Below are positions 21,684 to 30,501 of a DNA stretch of 40,382 nucleotides, piece after piece; within the stretch, counting starts at the first letter, position 1; every line of letters starts with the position of its first letter. The position numbers were made by a program, and so were the translations under genes. The notes under the pieces are model-generated. The model was not told the DNA's origin. It saw only the letters and a list, made by a program, of their open reading frames with translations, and made no database searches. The DNA is from Penium margaritaceum. Lineage: Eukaryota; Streptophyta; Zygnematophyceae; Desmidiales; Peniaceae. The DNA lies in NCBI GenBank assembly GCA_023375785.1, contig SZWC01000839.1, positions 166,415 to 206,796 of the forward strand, written 5' to 3'.

Positions 21684-21764
21684 GACCATGGCTTTAGCGG
21701 TGACTCTCACTGCTACTACCACTGCTGCGTCTCTGTTACACAGCTCAGCGAGGGATGCCTCGCC
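21684..21764 (-). other. Very short internal region between LTR pieces
   Basis: 81 bp between an LTR-start-like end (21683, beside 'cctccc', a PPT-like pyrimidine run on this strand) and the PBS at 21765. It may be the whole remaining interior of a deleted family-C element. Confidence 0.45.
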
Positions 21765-21776
21765 GCTCTGATACCA
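21765..21776 (-). promoter_or_regulatory. Primer-binding site (tRNA-iMet type), family C
   Basis: The minus-strand read TGGTATCAGAGC is the exact plant copia PBS, abutting the LTR end at 21777. Confidence 0.88.
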
Positions 21777-22330
21777 TGAGAAACTCATTGGAAGCTTCCT
21801 AGCTTTGCTATTGCTAACATGGAGACACGGTCCAGGCAACTGGCGCACTAGCAAGAAAGCAAGTACAAGAAACAGCAAGAGTTAGACTAGGGAGACGCGA
21901 AAAGTCTCATAAGCTTCACTAGTTTAGTAATGCAGAGAGAAATGAATAATAACAAGTACACATCATAAATACCTGCTGCGTTGCATTGCGGGTGACGCAC
22001 GCGAGAGTATCAGTTTGTTCCAAAACCGGCCCAAAACTAGTATTTTGGCTGTAACTCCGTGCACAGGTATCCAAACGCAACACCGTTTGAACTAGAGACA
22101 TAGAATCTTGAGCCAGACACTACAAATGGTCAAACGTACAGGTCCGGCATTGATCAGTGGAAAGACAATGCAAAACATGCATAACGGCTCAGGAGCCAGT
22201 CCACTGAGAAAACTCTATTGAATACCAAAAAACTGCAGAGCATCCCAGCAAGCATCCGGGACGTCGTAGCAGCCGTCTGGCAGCTGTTGGTGGGTGGATC
22301 CACCACCCGTCGGTGCTCTGGGTCCGCATC
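21777..22330 (-). repeat. LTR of family C (copy C1), 5' LTR type
   Basis: Matches 9299-9860 in order from the LTR end next to the PBS. The similarity fades after about 22330, so the outer part is lost or diverged. Confidence 0.7.
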
Positions 22331-22486
22331 AGAGATATGCACGAGCATGGACACGACTGAGTGGTCACTGTCAGCTGTACAAATGGACGGGGATGACTCA
22401 CATTACAATACTTGTTAGTTTTCATCTCCCTATGCTGTTGAAGCATATGAGACTAAGCACGTCTCTCCTAGCCAAACCCGTGTTCT
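22331..22486. other. Target region of TRG, nothing recognised
   Basis: Short stretch between the recognisable C1 LTR and the TRG target duplication. Confidence 0.5.
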
Positions 22487-22491
22487 CCTTG
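22487..22491. repeat. TRG target-site duplication, left
   Basis: CCTTG, identical to 39436-39440. Confidence 0.88.
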
Positions 22492-23296
22492 TGCTAGAAT
22501 GTGTCTAAGGCGTGCAGGCCCATGCAGGATGAGACATGAGCTTTGGTGGTGAGCGGGAGAAATGCAGCGCCAAGATTTGGCTAAGTCTAGAACAAATGAA
22601 TTAAGAATCAAGGAGAGAGTACAATGAGCCCTGCTGAGGGCTTATATACTGGCAACTGGCTCTAGCCCACCAGGCCCGTCATCCCCGTTGCACCAAAAGG
22701 CACAAAAGAGGAATATGCATGTCATAGAGTATGAAAAGAAAACATTGGAGGTCTCCTGAGGCACTGGAATAGTCAACCGGGTGTTTGGGTCTCGACCGAC
22801 AGGAAAATATGCGATATAGCGCAAACTTCTCCAAACTCTATGGTGATACACTAGCATCACCGACTAGCTAGGCGAGACAAGTTTAGGCCTCCCAAGACGT
22901 TGGAACATGTAACCGGGCGTCCGGGTCTCAGCCACATGCAAACTACACACGCTTGATAAGGGGCTAACAAGATTATAACAATCAGTATTCGGTCTCCCGA
23001 GATGCTGGTACAAACCATCAAGTACCCGGGTCTCGACCACGGAAAGAGTGCACCACCTGTCAGAGACTATGGGGTGAACTTCCATGGGGTCTCCTGGTGC
23101 ACTGGCACAAACCACCAGGTGCCCAGGTCTCGACCATCGAGAAATCTCTATTGAACATGCATGGGTAGATTGAGCTGCTAGAATGCACCATGCCTGTCAC
23201 AAAATGAGTAATGTAGCCACTGGAGAACCATCAGCTCAAAGTAGGAGGCTCTCCTTAAACAAGGCTACATGATAGCTCAAAGCTTACACACCAACA
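22492..23296 (-). repeat. TRG 3' LTR
   Basis: Begins TGTTGGTGTG at 23296 and ends in CA at 22492 (minus strand). It contains four copies of a roughly 50-bp module bounded by GTCTC motifs, at about 22750-22800, 22887-22934, 22991-23040 and 23087-23138. Confidence 0.88.
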
Positions 23297-23307
23297 CTCC
23301 CCTTGGG
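23297..23307 (-). promoter_or_regulatory. TRG polypurine tract
   Basis: The minus read CCCAAGGGGAG abuts the 3' LTR start. Confidence 0.8.
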
Positions 23308-23878
23308 CTACAAGAGCTGTCAACAAGGTACCAACTGGGAAGATACATACTCATCCCCTCCATGAGAGAATTTGGGGAACATGAACCCAAACACCGCTGT
23401 GCTCAGACAACTATGCTCTCCCTACATGCAGAAGGCTATAAACATTGCTGTCTGGAGAGAAAAACTATGCTCCCCTTGCATGCAGGCTCAAACGATCATG
23501 GGAAGAACAACCAAGCAATGATCACACCTGAAGTAGCTGGAGATGTGAATACATCATCAGAGAGATGAGGATGGGACTACAATGGCTACCATATGTACAA
23601 CTCGCTCATGCACTTTCTAATGCCTGTCACTCACCACATGGAGTCTGCCAGAGATCCCAAGTGGCAGTATCCTGGGTGTCACTCTCATCAGACTCAGAGG
23701 GTGAAGGAGTGGAGAAGACGCTGCCGAATGCTCCATGAGTGAGAGAGGAGAGAGTGGATGAACCCCCCACATATGAGAGGTGCCACATGTCCCAATTACT
23801 AGACTCCAACGTAGTACAAGTGGAGAGGATGGTATTGGAAGGTCCTGGAGTGTAGCGTGCAGACGGAGTTGGATCTGT
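23308..23878 (-). other. TRG 3' interior; short acidic frame, function unknown
   Basis: A minus-strand frame at 23627-23809 carries a Ser/Asp/Glu patch (SPSESDESDTQD). It may be a continuation of the TRG protein after stops. Not recognised. Confidence 0.35.
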
Positions 23879-24193
23879 TTATGTGAAACTCACTCCTATA
23901 ATAGGTACAGCAACTGTACACTCCAATGTGCGCAGATGCTCGTTTTCTACAACCAACTCATCTTGGAGAAGTGAGGCGCGCTCACGCATCTTAGCATGAT
24001 CCTCCTGAGTCACTATGCACAACTCAAACTCAACATCCTCGAGCACTCCCATCACCTCACTGTACGTGGTGGATAGGGAGTCAACCAATCTACAGAGCAC
24101 CACCACCTCCATCTCTGCTGCTCGAAGCTGAGTGGCTACATGTGCCGTGCCTCCTGAAGCAACATGTCTCAAAATGTCCAGGGACTGAGACAA
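23879..24193 (-). CDS. TRG frame with coiled-coil character
   Basis: 104 codons. From about residue 20 to 95 the protein alternates hydrophobic and charged residues in heptad fashion (LRAAEMEVVVLCRLVDSL, then MRERASLLQDELVVENEHL), as in a coiled coil that could serve Gag-type self-assembly. I recognise no family. It lies downstream of the gag-like frame and repeat region on the same strand, so it may be part of one longer original ORF broken by stops. Expression is unsupported. Confidence 0.4.
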   Translation of the reverse strand: MSQSLDILRHVASGGTAHVATQLRAAEMEVVVLCRLVDSLSTTYSEVMGVLEDVEFELCIVTQEDHAKMRERASLLQDELVVENEHLRTLECTVAVPIIGVSFT

Positions 24194-24386
24194 AGGGTCA
24201 TCTGAAGGACGTGGATGCGGGAAAACCTGTGAGGTAAGCAGCGTGCAAGTCTAGGAGGTGAAGAGGAGTGGTCTAGGTGTAGAGGAGGAGGAGGGGGTGA
24301 GCTGAAGGATGTCCCAATGTTGTCTGATGTATCATCACTGCTCACTACATCAGGATCCCCATCCTTTTAGGTGTTGTCCGAGGGTG

Positions 24387-24593
24387 TTATGGAACTGGAC
24401 TCAGAATCATCTGGGTTTTGTCCACTACAACCCTCAGCAAGAATCTCGGCCACCGTATCCTGTAGTGCACGCAACCACCCTCTGCATCCCTCAGCTCACA
24501 CTCTCTAGAATTCTGGATGTAATCGATCCTCCCCATGTCCCCAATGAAGATGTAACCTGGAGCATCCTCTGGTGGAGGGATATCATCAGACAA
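24387..24593 (-). CDS. TRG short frame, unknown
   Basis: 68 codons with non-repetitive, well-mixed composition (GYIFIGDMGRIDYIQNSREC), unlike the surrounding low-complexity sequence. It starts 'MSDDIPPPEDAPG'. No family recognised. It may be another piece of the same broken TRG ORF as 23879-24193. Confidence 0.35.
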   Translation of the reverse strand: MSDDIPPPEDAPGYIFIGDMGRIDYIQNSRECELRDAEGGCVHYRIRWPRFLLRVVVDKTQMILSPVP

Positions 24594-24690
24594 TATCTCT
24601 CAAATGGCAGCGATGTAAGTCTCCTACGCACTGATTTGGGAGCAAATCTCGTCCTCCTCAGCTCGGCATCTAAGACCAAAATGACTAGGT

Positions 24691-25201
24691 GCTGCCAACC
24701 TAGTGAAGGGAACTACCTCTGTAGTCACTACCATAGGTGGGCAAGACTCCGATGCCCCCTCCAAGATGTCTCTATCAGCTGTTGCACGATCACTGACAAC
24801 TAAGGGAACAGCAGACATAGCTGATGTGGTCGATGCAGCTGAAGGTGTTTATGTGGCTGATGCTGGAAATGCAGCTGATGCCAGAGATGGTATCGATGCC
24901 GTCTGTACAGGTAATGCAAATAGTGAAGGTGGTAGTACTGATGCANGCTGCCAACCTAGTGAAGGGAACTACCTCTGTAGTCACTACCATAGGTGGGCAA
25001 GACTCCGATGCCCCCTCCAAGATGTCTCTATCAGCTGTTGCACGATCACTGACAACTAAGGGAACAGCAGACATAGCTGATGTGGTCGATGCAGCTGAAG
25101 GTGTTTATGTGGCTGATGCTGGAAATGCAGCTGATGCCAGAGATGGTATCGATGCCGTCTGTACAGGTAATGCAAATAGTGAAGGTGGTAGTACTTATGC
25201 A
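24691..25201. other. Contig-overlap duplication around n at 24946
   Basis: 24691-24945 and 24947-25201 are the same 255 bp, with at least one difference near the right end (actgatgca versus acttatgca). Only one copy is real. Confidence 0.9.
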
Positions 25202-26430
25202 GCTGGCGAAACTGGTGCAGCTGGTGCTGGTGATACAGTAGAGGATGTTTGTGCTGAGCACGATGTCAATACAGCTGATGTCCTAGAGGGTGATGTAGAA
25301 GACGTAAGAGTTGTCACTGATGTAGAAGATAGAGCTGATGCAGCATCTAAAGAAGATGATGATCCTGAAGGCACCGACACTATCCATGCATAGGATCCTC
25401 ATGAAGACATCGACCCCAGTGATAAAGCTGGTTCATCCGATGAGGATGATGAGGCCGGTTCAGCCAATACAAGGAGCGGAGCTGATGTGGAAGATGAAGG
25501 CACTACAGAGGCACCAGATACAACTGGTGCAGTTGCCACTATGGATGTAGTAGATGCAGCTGTCATGGATGCCATTGAAGTACCTGATGCTGACAGAGGT
25601 GTCGATGGAGCTGGTGAAGGCGATGTAGAGGAAGAAGCTAACACTGGAGAGGAAACTGATGACATGACTGTAGTGGAAGATGGAGCAGCTGGTGTTGTTG
25701 GAGAAACTATCACAGCTGATGCAGTGGGTGCTGTAAGCGAAGTAAGTGATGTAGAAGAGGCTGATATCGATGAAGCTATGGATGCAGTAGATGATGCCGA
25801 TGCTGCGGCTGTTGGTGAAGAAGAAGATGGAACTTTTTTTGGCTACTAGTACACCTTTCATAGCTAATATAGCTGATTCTCTAAGTAGAGCAGGTGTTGT
25901 AGAGAGGACTGATGTTGTTGATGTTGCTAAAGATATAGACGATGTAGAGGATGCTGCTATTGGCGATGGAATAGGTGATGTGGCTAGTGTAGCAAGTACA
26001 GCTATGCCAGCTGATGAAGTTGGTACTGTAGATGATGCGGAAAGCGTGGATGTAGACAACGTGGATGTGTCTAATGCTGCTACTACTGCTAAAGCAGTAG
26101 AACCTGCAAACGACACTACTGTAGGTGATGTAACAGGTGGGGCAGATTGTGTAGCAACTACAGTTATACCAGATGATATAGCTGGTACCATAGAGGATGC
26201 AGGAAACATGGATGTAGACTATGTGGATGTGTCTGATGCTTCCACTGCTGCTAAAGCTATAGAAGCTGTAGGGGATGCTACTACTACTGATGCAATAGGT
26301 GGGGAAGCTGGTGTAGCAAGTGTAGTTGTACCAGCTAATGCAGCTGGTACTGTAGAGAATACTCGAAGCGTGGATGTAGAATGTGTGGATATGTCTGATG
26401 TTGCTACTGCTAATGGACCTGTTGTAATAG
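24800..26430 (-). repeat. TRG triplet-periodic repeat region (Ser/Thr/Ala-rich on the minus strand)
   Basis: A strong 3-base periodicity of GAT, GTA and GCT triplets on the plus strand keeps frames open on both strands. The minus strand reads as Ser/Thr/Ala/Val-rich protein (25399-25713, 25460-26209) and the plus strand as Asp/Val/Ala-rich protein (25487-25849, 25791-26549). The element is on the minus strand, so the Ser/Thr frame is the more plausible product. The plus frame may only mirror it. Confidence 0.65.
25989..26430 (-). repeat. 162-bp (54-codon) tandem repeat in TRG
   Basis: Units start with 'gtagcaa' at 25989, 26151 and 26313, exactly 162 bp apart. Each carries 'gctggta(c/t)', 'gtggatgta' and 'gtggatgtgtct' at matching offsets; the third unit is partial. 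The unit is a multiple of three, so the reading frame is preserved across copies. Confidence 0.85.
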
Positions 26431-26438
26431 ATGCAGTA

Positions 26439-26795
26439 CTAGGTGCTCCTACTCCATCCTCTGTGCTCACTGGTGTAGTCAATGTCGAAGTGGACGGATG
26501 CACACACTTCCCCCTCAACCGGTGCAACGATAGAAGCTGGTGGAGATGAAGACGTGCCAAAGACCAGACAAATATGACGCCCTGGATGATGACGAAATCG
26601 CTCAGCAGGAGGCTGACTGGGAGGGGGCATGACACCAGTGGAGCGTAGGATGGAGAGAATAGACTTGGACTGGGAAGAAAGGTCTAGTGCACCTGGGGAA
26701 GGTCCCTCACAGGAAGATGAAGGAGATGTGGATGATGGGGAACAGAAAGAGTCAACCTGATGAGAGAGGAGGTAGTCCCTGACCTGTTGTATCAT
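26439..26795 (-). CDS. TRG Ser/Pro-rich frame, unknown
   Basis: 118 codons between the zinc-knuckle frame and the tandem repeat. It begins 'MIQQVRDYLLSHQVDSF', then becomes a Ser-rich tract (SPSSTSPSSSCEGPSPG). It could be a low-complexity extension of the Gag-like protein. No family recognised. Confidence 0.4.
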   Translation of the reverse strand: MIQQVRDYLLSHQVDSFCSPSSTSPSSSCEGPSPGALDLSSQSKSILSILRSTGVMPPPSQPPAERFRHHPGRHICLVFGTSSSPPASIVAPVEGEVCASVHFDIDYTSEHRGWSRST

Positions 26796-26903
26796 ATGCC
26801 GCAGACTCTGGAGCCCGGCGTACAGGATCTCCAGAGCGCCGGTGTGGGGAACGGATGAATGAGGGAGGTACGTCTACTGTGGAGTGTGAGGGGACTCATG
26901 AGG

Positions 26904-27995
26904 CTAGAGCCAGGGTGGATGCCACCCACTAGGGTGCAGGTGACACTGGCGCCTACCGTGGCGTCCATCGCCACAGAAGTGGCAGACAAATCCACGAAGA
27001 GTTGGATCCTGCGGGGGAAGAAGATGACCAATCCTATGAGAGTCATGGTGGTGAGGATGGAGACTTCCGTGTCCCGGCAGTTTAGAGACCAACCACGTGA
27101 GTGGCTGGAGAGCAGTACCACTAAAAGGTGGTGCTGGTAGCCACACATCCCTGAAGGCAAAGGGTGAGGCGGATGAGCGTGGAGAGTGTCTTGTCGTGGT
27201 GGTGACGAGGACCACGGAGACGGCTGACCAGTGGGTGGAGGTAGTCTGGGCACCAAGCTTTCGGGCTGATGACACACATAGGCGTATAGAGAGCCAGCTC
27301 TGGTCGGAGTACAAGCCGTCCACAGAGGAAGCTGGCCAGGATGCCCAGGAGAGGGTGATGCCAGAGGGCGTGCCAGAGTGCCAGTGGGCTGGTGACACGG
27401 CAGTGTGAAAGGAACGCTCTCTCCTGGTGGTGAAGGAACTGACCACAGGGGTGAATGGCCAGCACCACCGTGAGGTGGTGGCGCCGGCGGTGTGATCACC
27501 GTGGCAGAAAGCAACCCGCGATGGGAGTGACCGTGGGAGATATTGTGTCCCGGCGGTGTAGAAACTGAGCATGGGAGGACATGGCCGGGATGACCACGTG
27601 GAGGTGGTCCTGGCTGCAGCTTCAGAGGTTCTCAGGGTCACAGATGAAGAATGTGAGAGTGTAGAACACTGTAAGTGGACAAGGTAGAAATCGTCTGTGT
27701 CAGGTAGGGGCCAAGAAGTGGCCCCGGCCATGGTAACATCGTGCCGAGAGGGACGGTGAGATGGGATGGGGTTGAGAGGAGCTGTCACTGTCCCTAGTGA
27801 TTTCAAAGATGCGGGGTGAGAGCCCAGAATTGGTTGAACTAGGAAAAAGAGAAAGGCTATAGTACACGGTAGACATGCTAGATCTAAAACGAAGAAAAAT
27901 AAAAAGAAAATGGTATGGTAAAATTCCTTTTCTTCTAAGGAGAATAGACAAGATAAAAACCAATAAAAGGATGAACATATGGTTTCTAGAGACAC
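26904..27995 (-). CDS. TRG Gag-like protein with CCHC zinc knuckle
   Basis: 363 codons. Near the C-terminus (26943-26984) is a perfect retroviral-type knuckle C-x2-C-x4-H-x4-C (CHFCGDGRHGRRQC), which in Gag binds the element RNA during packaging. The rest is Ser/Thr/His/Pro-rich with no clear capsid fold visible. The first 50 residues are hydrophobic and may not be translated; an internal Met at 'MAGATSWPLPD' is a better start. Two other minus frames overlap (26792-27514, 27121-27468), so a frameshift in the middle is possible. Position between leader and repeat region supports Gag. Confidence 0.65.
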   Translation of the reverse strand: MSLETICSSFYWFLSCLFSLEEKEFYHTIFFLFFFVLDLACLPCTIAFLFFLVQPILGSHPASLKSLGTVTAPLNPIPSHRPSRHDVTMAGATSWPLPDTDDFYLVHLQCSTLSHSSSVTLRTSEAAARTTSTWSSRPCPPMLSFYTAGTQYLPRSLPSRVAFCHGDHTAGATTSRWCWPFTPVVSSFTTRRERSFHTAVSPAHWHSGTPSGITLSWASWPASSVDGLYSDQSWLSIRLCVSSARKLGAQTTSTHWSAVSVVLVTTTTRHSPRSSASPFAFRDVWLPAPPFSGTALQPLTWLVSKLPGHGSLHPHHHDSHRIGHLLPPQDPTLRGFVCHFCGDGRHGRRQCHLHPSGWHPPWL

Positions 27996-28267
27996 CCCTG
28001 GATTATCGAGTGCCTAGGTTTTCTTGATTGCCCCTGGGAGACCTAAAAGCCCCTTTTCTTGGCGATGAAGTGGCCGGGTCAAATCCGGCGTGAGCAAAAA
28101 ACATCGATCTGCAACTACCCACGATCGCGTGGGTGATTTCTCATCAACGCGAAAGTCGTGGGTGGATGTCGCCACTGCGAGGTACCTACGGCGACAAACA
28201 AAAGCTGATGACATAAGCAAAACTGCAAGAGCGAGGGTCCGTGGGAGTGAGAGAGAGAGCCAGCTGG

Positions 28268-28270
<3 letters not shown>

Positions 28271-28335
<65 letters not shown>
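28271..28335. repeat. (GA)n microsatellite in the TRG leader
   Basis: 65 bp of uninterrupted GA. A second run at 28564-28597 belongs to the contig overlap. Confidence 0.95.
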
Positions 28336-28336
<1 letters not shown>

Positions 28337-28563
28337 CCGTGGATTAAGCAAGAGAAAAAGTGAGAGAGGAGTGGGGAAAGAGGAGAACGATAGCTGCTCC
28401 TGTCGCGTTGAAGCTAGGTGCGCAAGTTGCACAGATGCTGTTTCTATTGCTACTGCCAGCAGTCATGCAAGCTGCGTAACGCTGTTGCTACTACTGCTCA
28501 CTGCTCGCGTGGCAGCTACCACTATTGTCGCGCCCTGCACACTATGCAATGTCGTAGCCACTN

Positions 28564-28598
<35 letters not shown>

Positions 28599-28824
28599 CC
28601 GTGGATTAAGCAAGAGAAAAAGTGAGAGAGGAGTGGGGAAAGAGGAGAACGATAGCTGCTCCTGTCGCGTTGAAGCTAGGTGCGCAAGTTGCACAGATGC
28701 TGTTTCTATTGCTACTGCCAGCAGTCATGCAAGCTGCGCAACGCTGCTGCTACTACTGCTCGCTGCTCGCGTGGCAGCTACCACTATTGTCGCGCCCTGC
28801 ACACTATGCAATGTCGTAGCCACT
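28302..28824. other. Contig-overlap duplication around n at 28563
   Basis: 28302-28562 and 28564-28824 are the same 261 bp with three visible substitutions (for example gcgtaacgctgttg versus gcgcaacgctgctg). These are consistent with two alleles. Confidence 0.9.
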
Positions 28825-29200
28825 ACTAATGTTGCTGCTCTACACATTCCACGCTGTTGCTGCTGAATTGCACTACCAGTGTGATGTAGCTGTGTCTATT
28901 GTTAAAGCGTAGCTACTAAGAGGCTACAAAGTTCGCGGCTGCCATGCCATGCTAGCCTACTGCTTAAGGACTGCTGGCGAGCTGCAAGGTGGATGCAGCT
29001 GCTTGCTACTGCTACTTCTACACACTACATGCAGATGTTGTTGCTTGCTAAAGTGTACTATGGGCTGCTTACTTGCTACACGCTGCTTGCTGCACAAGGC
29101 TCCTAAGTCTGCTATAGCAATGTTGTTACACGCTACTTGCATGCCGTAGCTATGCCACATGTACGCGGCTGTAACGCTGCTTGCACGTAGCTGTCACTTA
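28380..29200. repeat. CTG/TGC-rich leader of TRG
   Basis: Dense tgc/ctg/cta triplets between the PBS and the gag-like frame, partly duplicated by the overlap artefact. Same character and position as in Copia-2 and Copia-3. Confidence 0.6.
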
Positions 29201-29466
29201 CACCCTCTTTCCGGGAGAATTTCCATTGACCAGACGATGGTGCCGCATTGGTGGTGCTGCTTGTGTCGCTCATATGGCATCTCTAGCAGAACCTGGTGGA
29301 ACTGAAATTAATCACTAAACGTAAAAGTCAGGTAGACGCCATCCTTGATGCTGTTGTAGACATGTTTGCTGCTTCTGAACAATTCTGTCTGTGTGACACC
29401 ATGAAGCATACCTGAGCAGTGTTTCAGACCTTTTATACTGCTTTGTTGCTCACACTGTCCCCCTGT

Positions 29467-29478
29467 GCTCTGATACCA
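29467..29478 (-). promoter_or_regulatory. TRG primer-binding site (tRNA-iMet type)
   Basis: The minus read TGGTATCAGAGC, an exact match to the plant copia PBS, abuts the LTR end at 29479. Confidence 0.9.
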
Positions 29479-29884
29479 TGCTAAAATGCGTCTAGGATAT
29501 GCAGGCCTATGCTGGATGAGACATGAGCTCTGGTGGTGAGTAGGAGAAATGCAACACCAAGAGTTGGCTAGGTCTGGAATGAATGAATTTAGAATGAAGG
29601 AGAGAGTACAATGAGCCCTGTTGTGGGCTTATGTACTGGGGACTGGCGGCTAGACCAACGGGCCCCGTCATCCTCGTCACACCAAAAGGCACGAACGGAG
29701 AATATGCATGTCATAGAGCATGAAAAATAACAATGGATGTCTCCCAAGGCACCGGAACAGTGAACCGGATGCCTGGGTCTCAACCAGCAGGAAAACATGT
29801 GATATACCCCAAACGTTTCCAAACTCTATGGTAATATACTAGCATCATCGACTAGTTAGGCGAGAGAATTTTAAGCCTCCTGAG
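29479..29884 (-). repeat. TRG 5' LTR, inner part
   Basis: Aligns with 22492-22895 of the 3' LTR, then stops where Copia-1 is inserted. Confidence 0.88.
29880..29884. repeat. Copia-1 target-site duplication, left
   Basis: CTGAG, compared with CAGAG at 39031-39035 (four of five bases match). Confidence 0.6.
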
Positions 29885-30489
29885 TGTTGAGGTTTGTTGG
29901 CTAATCACATCTTTATGCCCTCTTGTCGCACTCTCCATGGCACACACATGTACAGATTAAAACGGCAATGGCCTTCCCTGCGAAGATGTCATACGAGCGC
30001 ACCATGACTGCAGGCTCTGGCGCCATCATGCAGCTGATCTACCCAAGAGTGCTCTCTAGCACATGCATGGCTGTTGTTTGAATATCTCACTTTTATGCAG
30101 TAGATGCTAGGGCTATTACATTCTCACTGCCGACCCCTGAATCATGTTGTTGCCTCAAAGTGTTTTGGGGGAGCTACATATTATCCCGGGTGCTGATCCT
30201 TGGGGGCCACCGTGTCGGTCTTTGGCCATGCACTGGTGATTAGCCATCCTCGGTTAATACAAAGAGGTTGGGCTCGACCCCCGGGTGGCGGTACGTGTGC
30301 ATCCGAGCAGTTGCTCAGTGTACATGCCTACTCACCAGTGTTTTTTTACTCTCGCTCCCCCCTCACATCTGTTGTCTGGTTACCAGTTGATTCTAAGTCA
30401 ACTTTACCACATCCATGGCGTCCATGGCTTCCTAGCCCCATTCAGTCAACATGGCATGTTGGTTCAATTAGGAAATGCCTGGCAATTAC
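29885..30489 (+). repeat. Copia-1 5' LTR
   Basis: 605 bp, starts TGTTGA and ends ...GGCAATTAC directly before the PBS; the final A seen in the other LTR is missing. Confidence 0.92.
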
Positions 30490-30501
30490 TGGTATCAGAA
30501 C
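30490..30501 (+). promoter_or_regulatory. Copia-1 primer-binding site
   Basis: TGGTATCAGAAC, one base from TGGTATCAGAGC, complementary to the 3' end of initiator tRNA-Met. Confidence 0.88.

Noticed and set aside
22750..23138. CRISPR-like array in the regularly repeated GTCTC modules
   Set aside because: Modules are diverged, unevenly spaced, inside an LTR, and the context is a plant genome.
25791..26549. Acidic Asp/Val/Ala repeat protein on the plus strand
   Set aside because: It lies antisense inside the minus-strand TRG element and is explained by triplet repeats that open both strands; kept only as part of the repeat entry.
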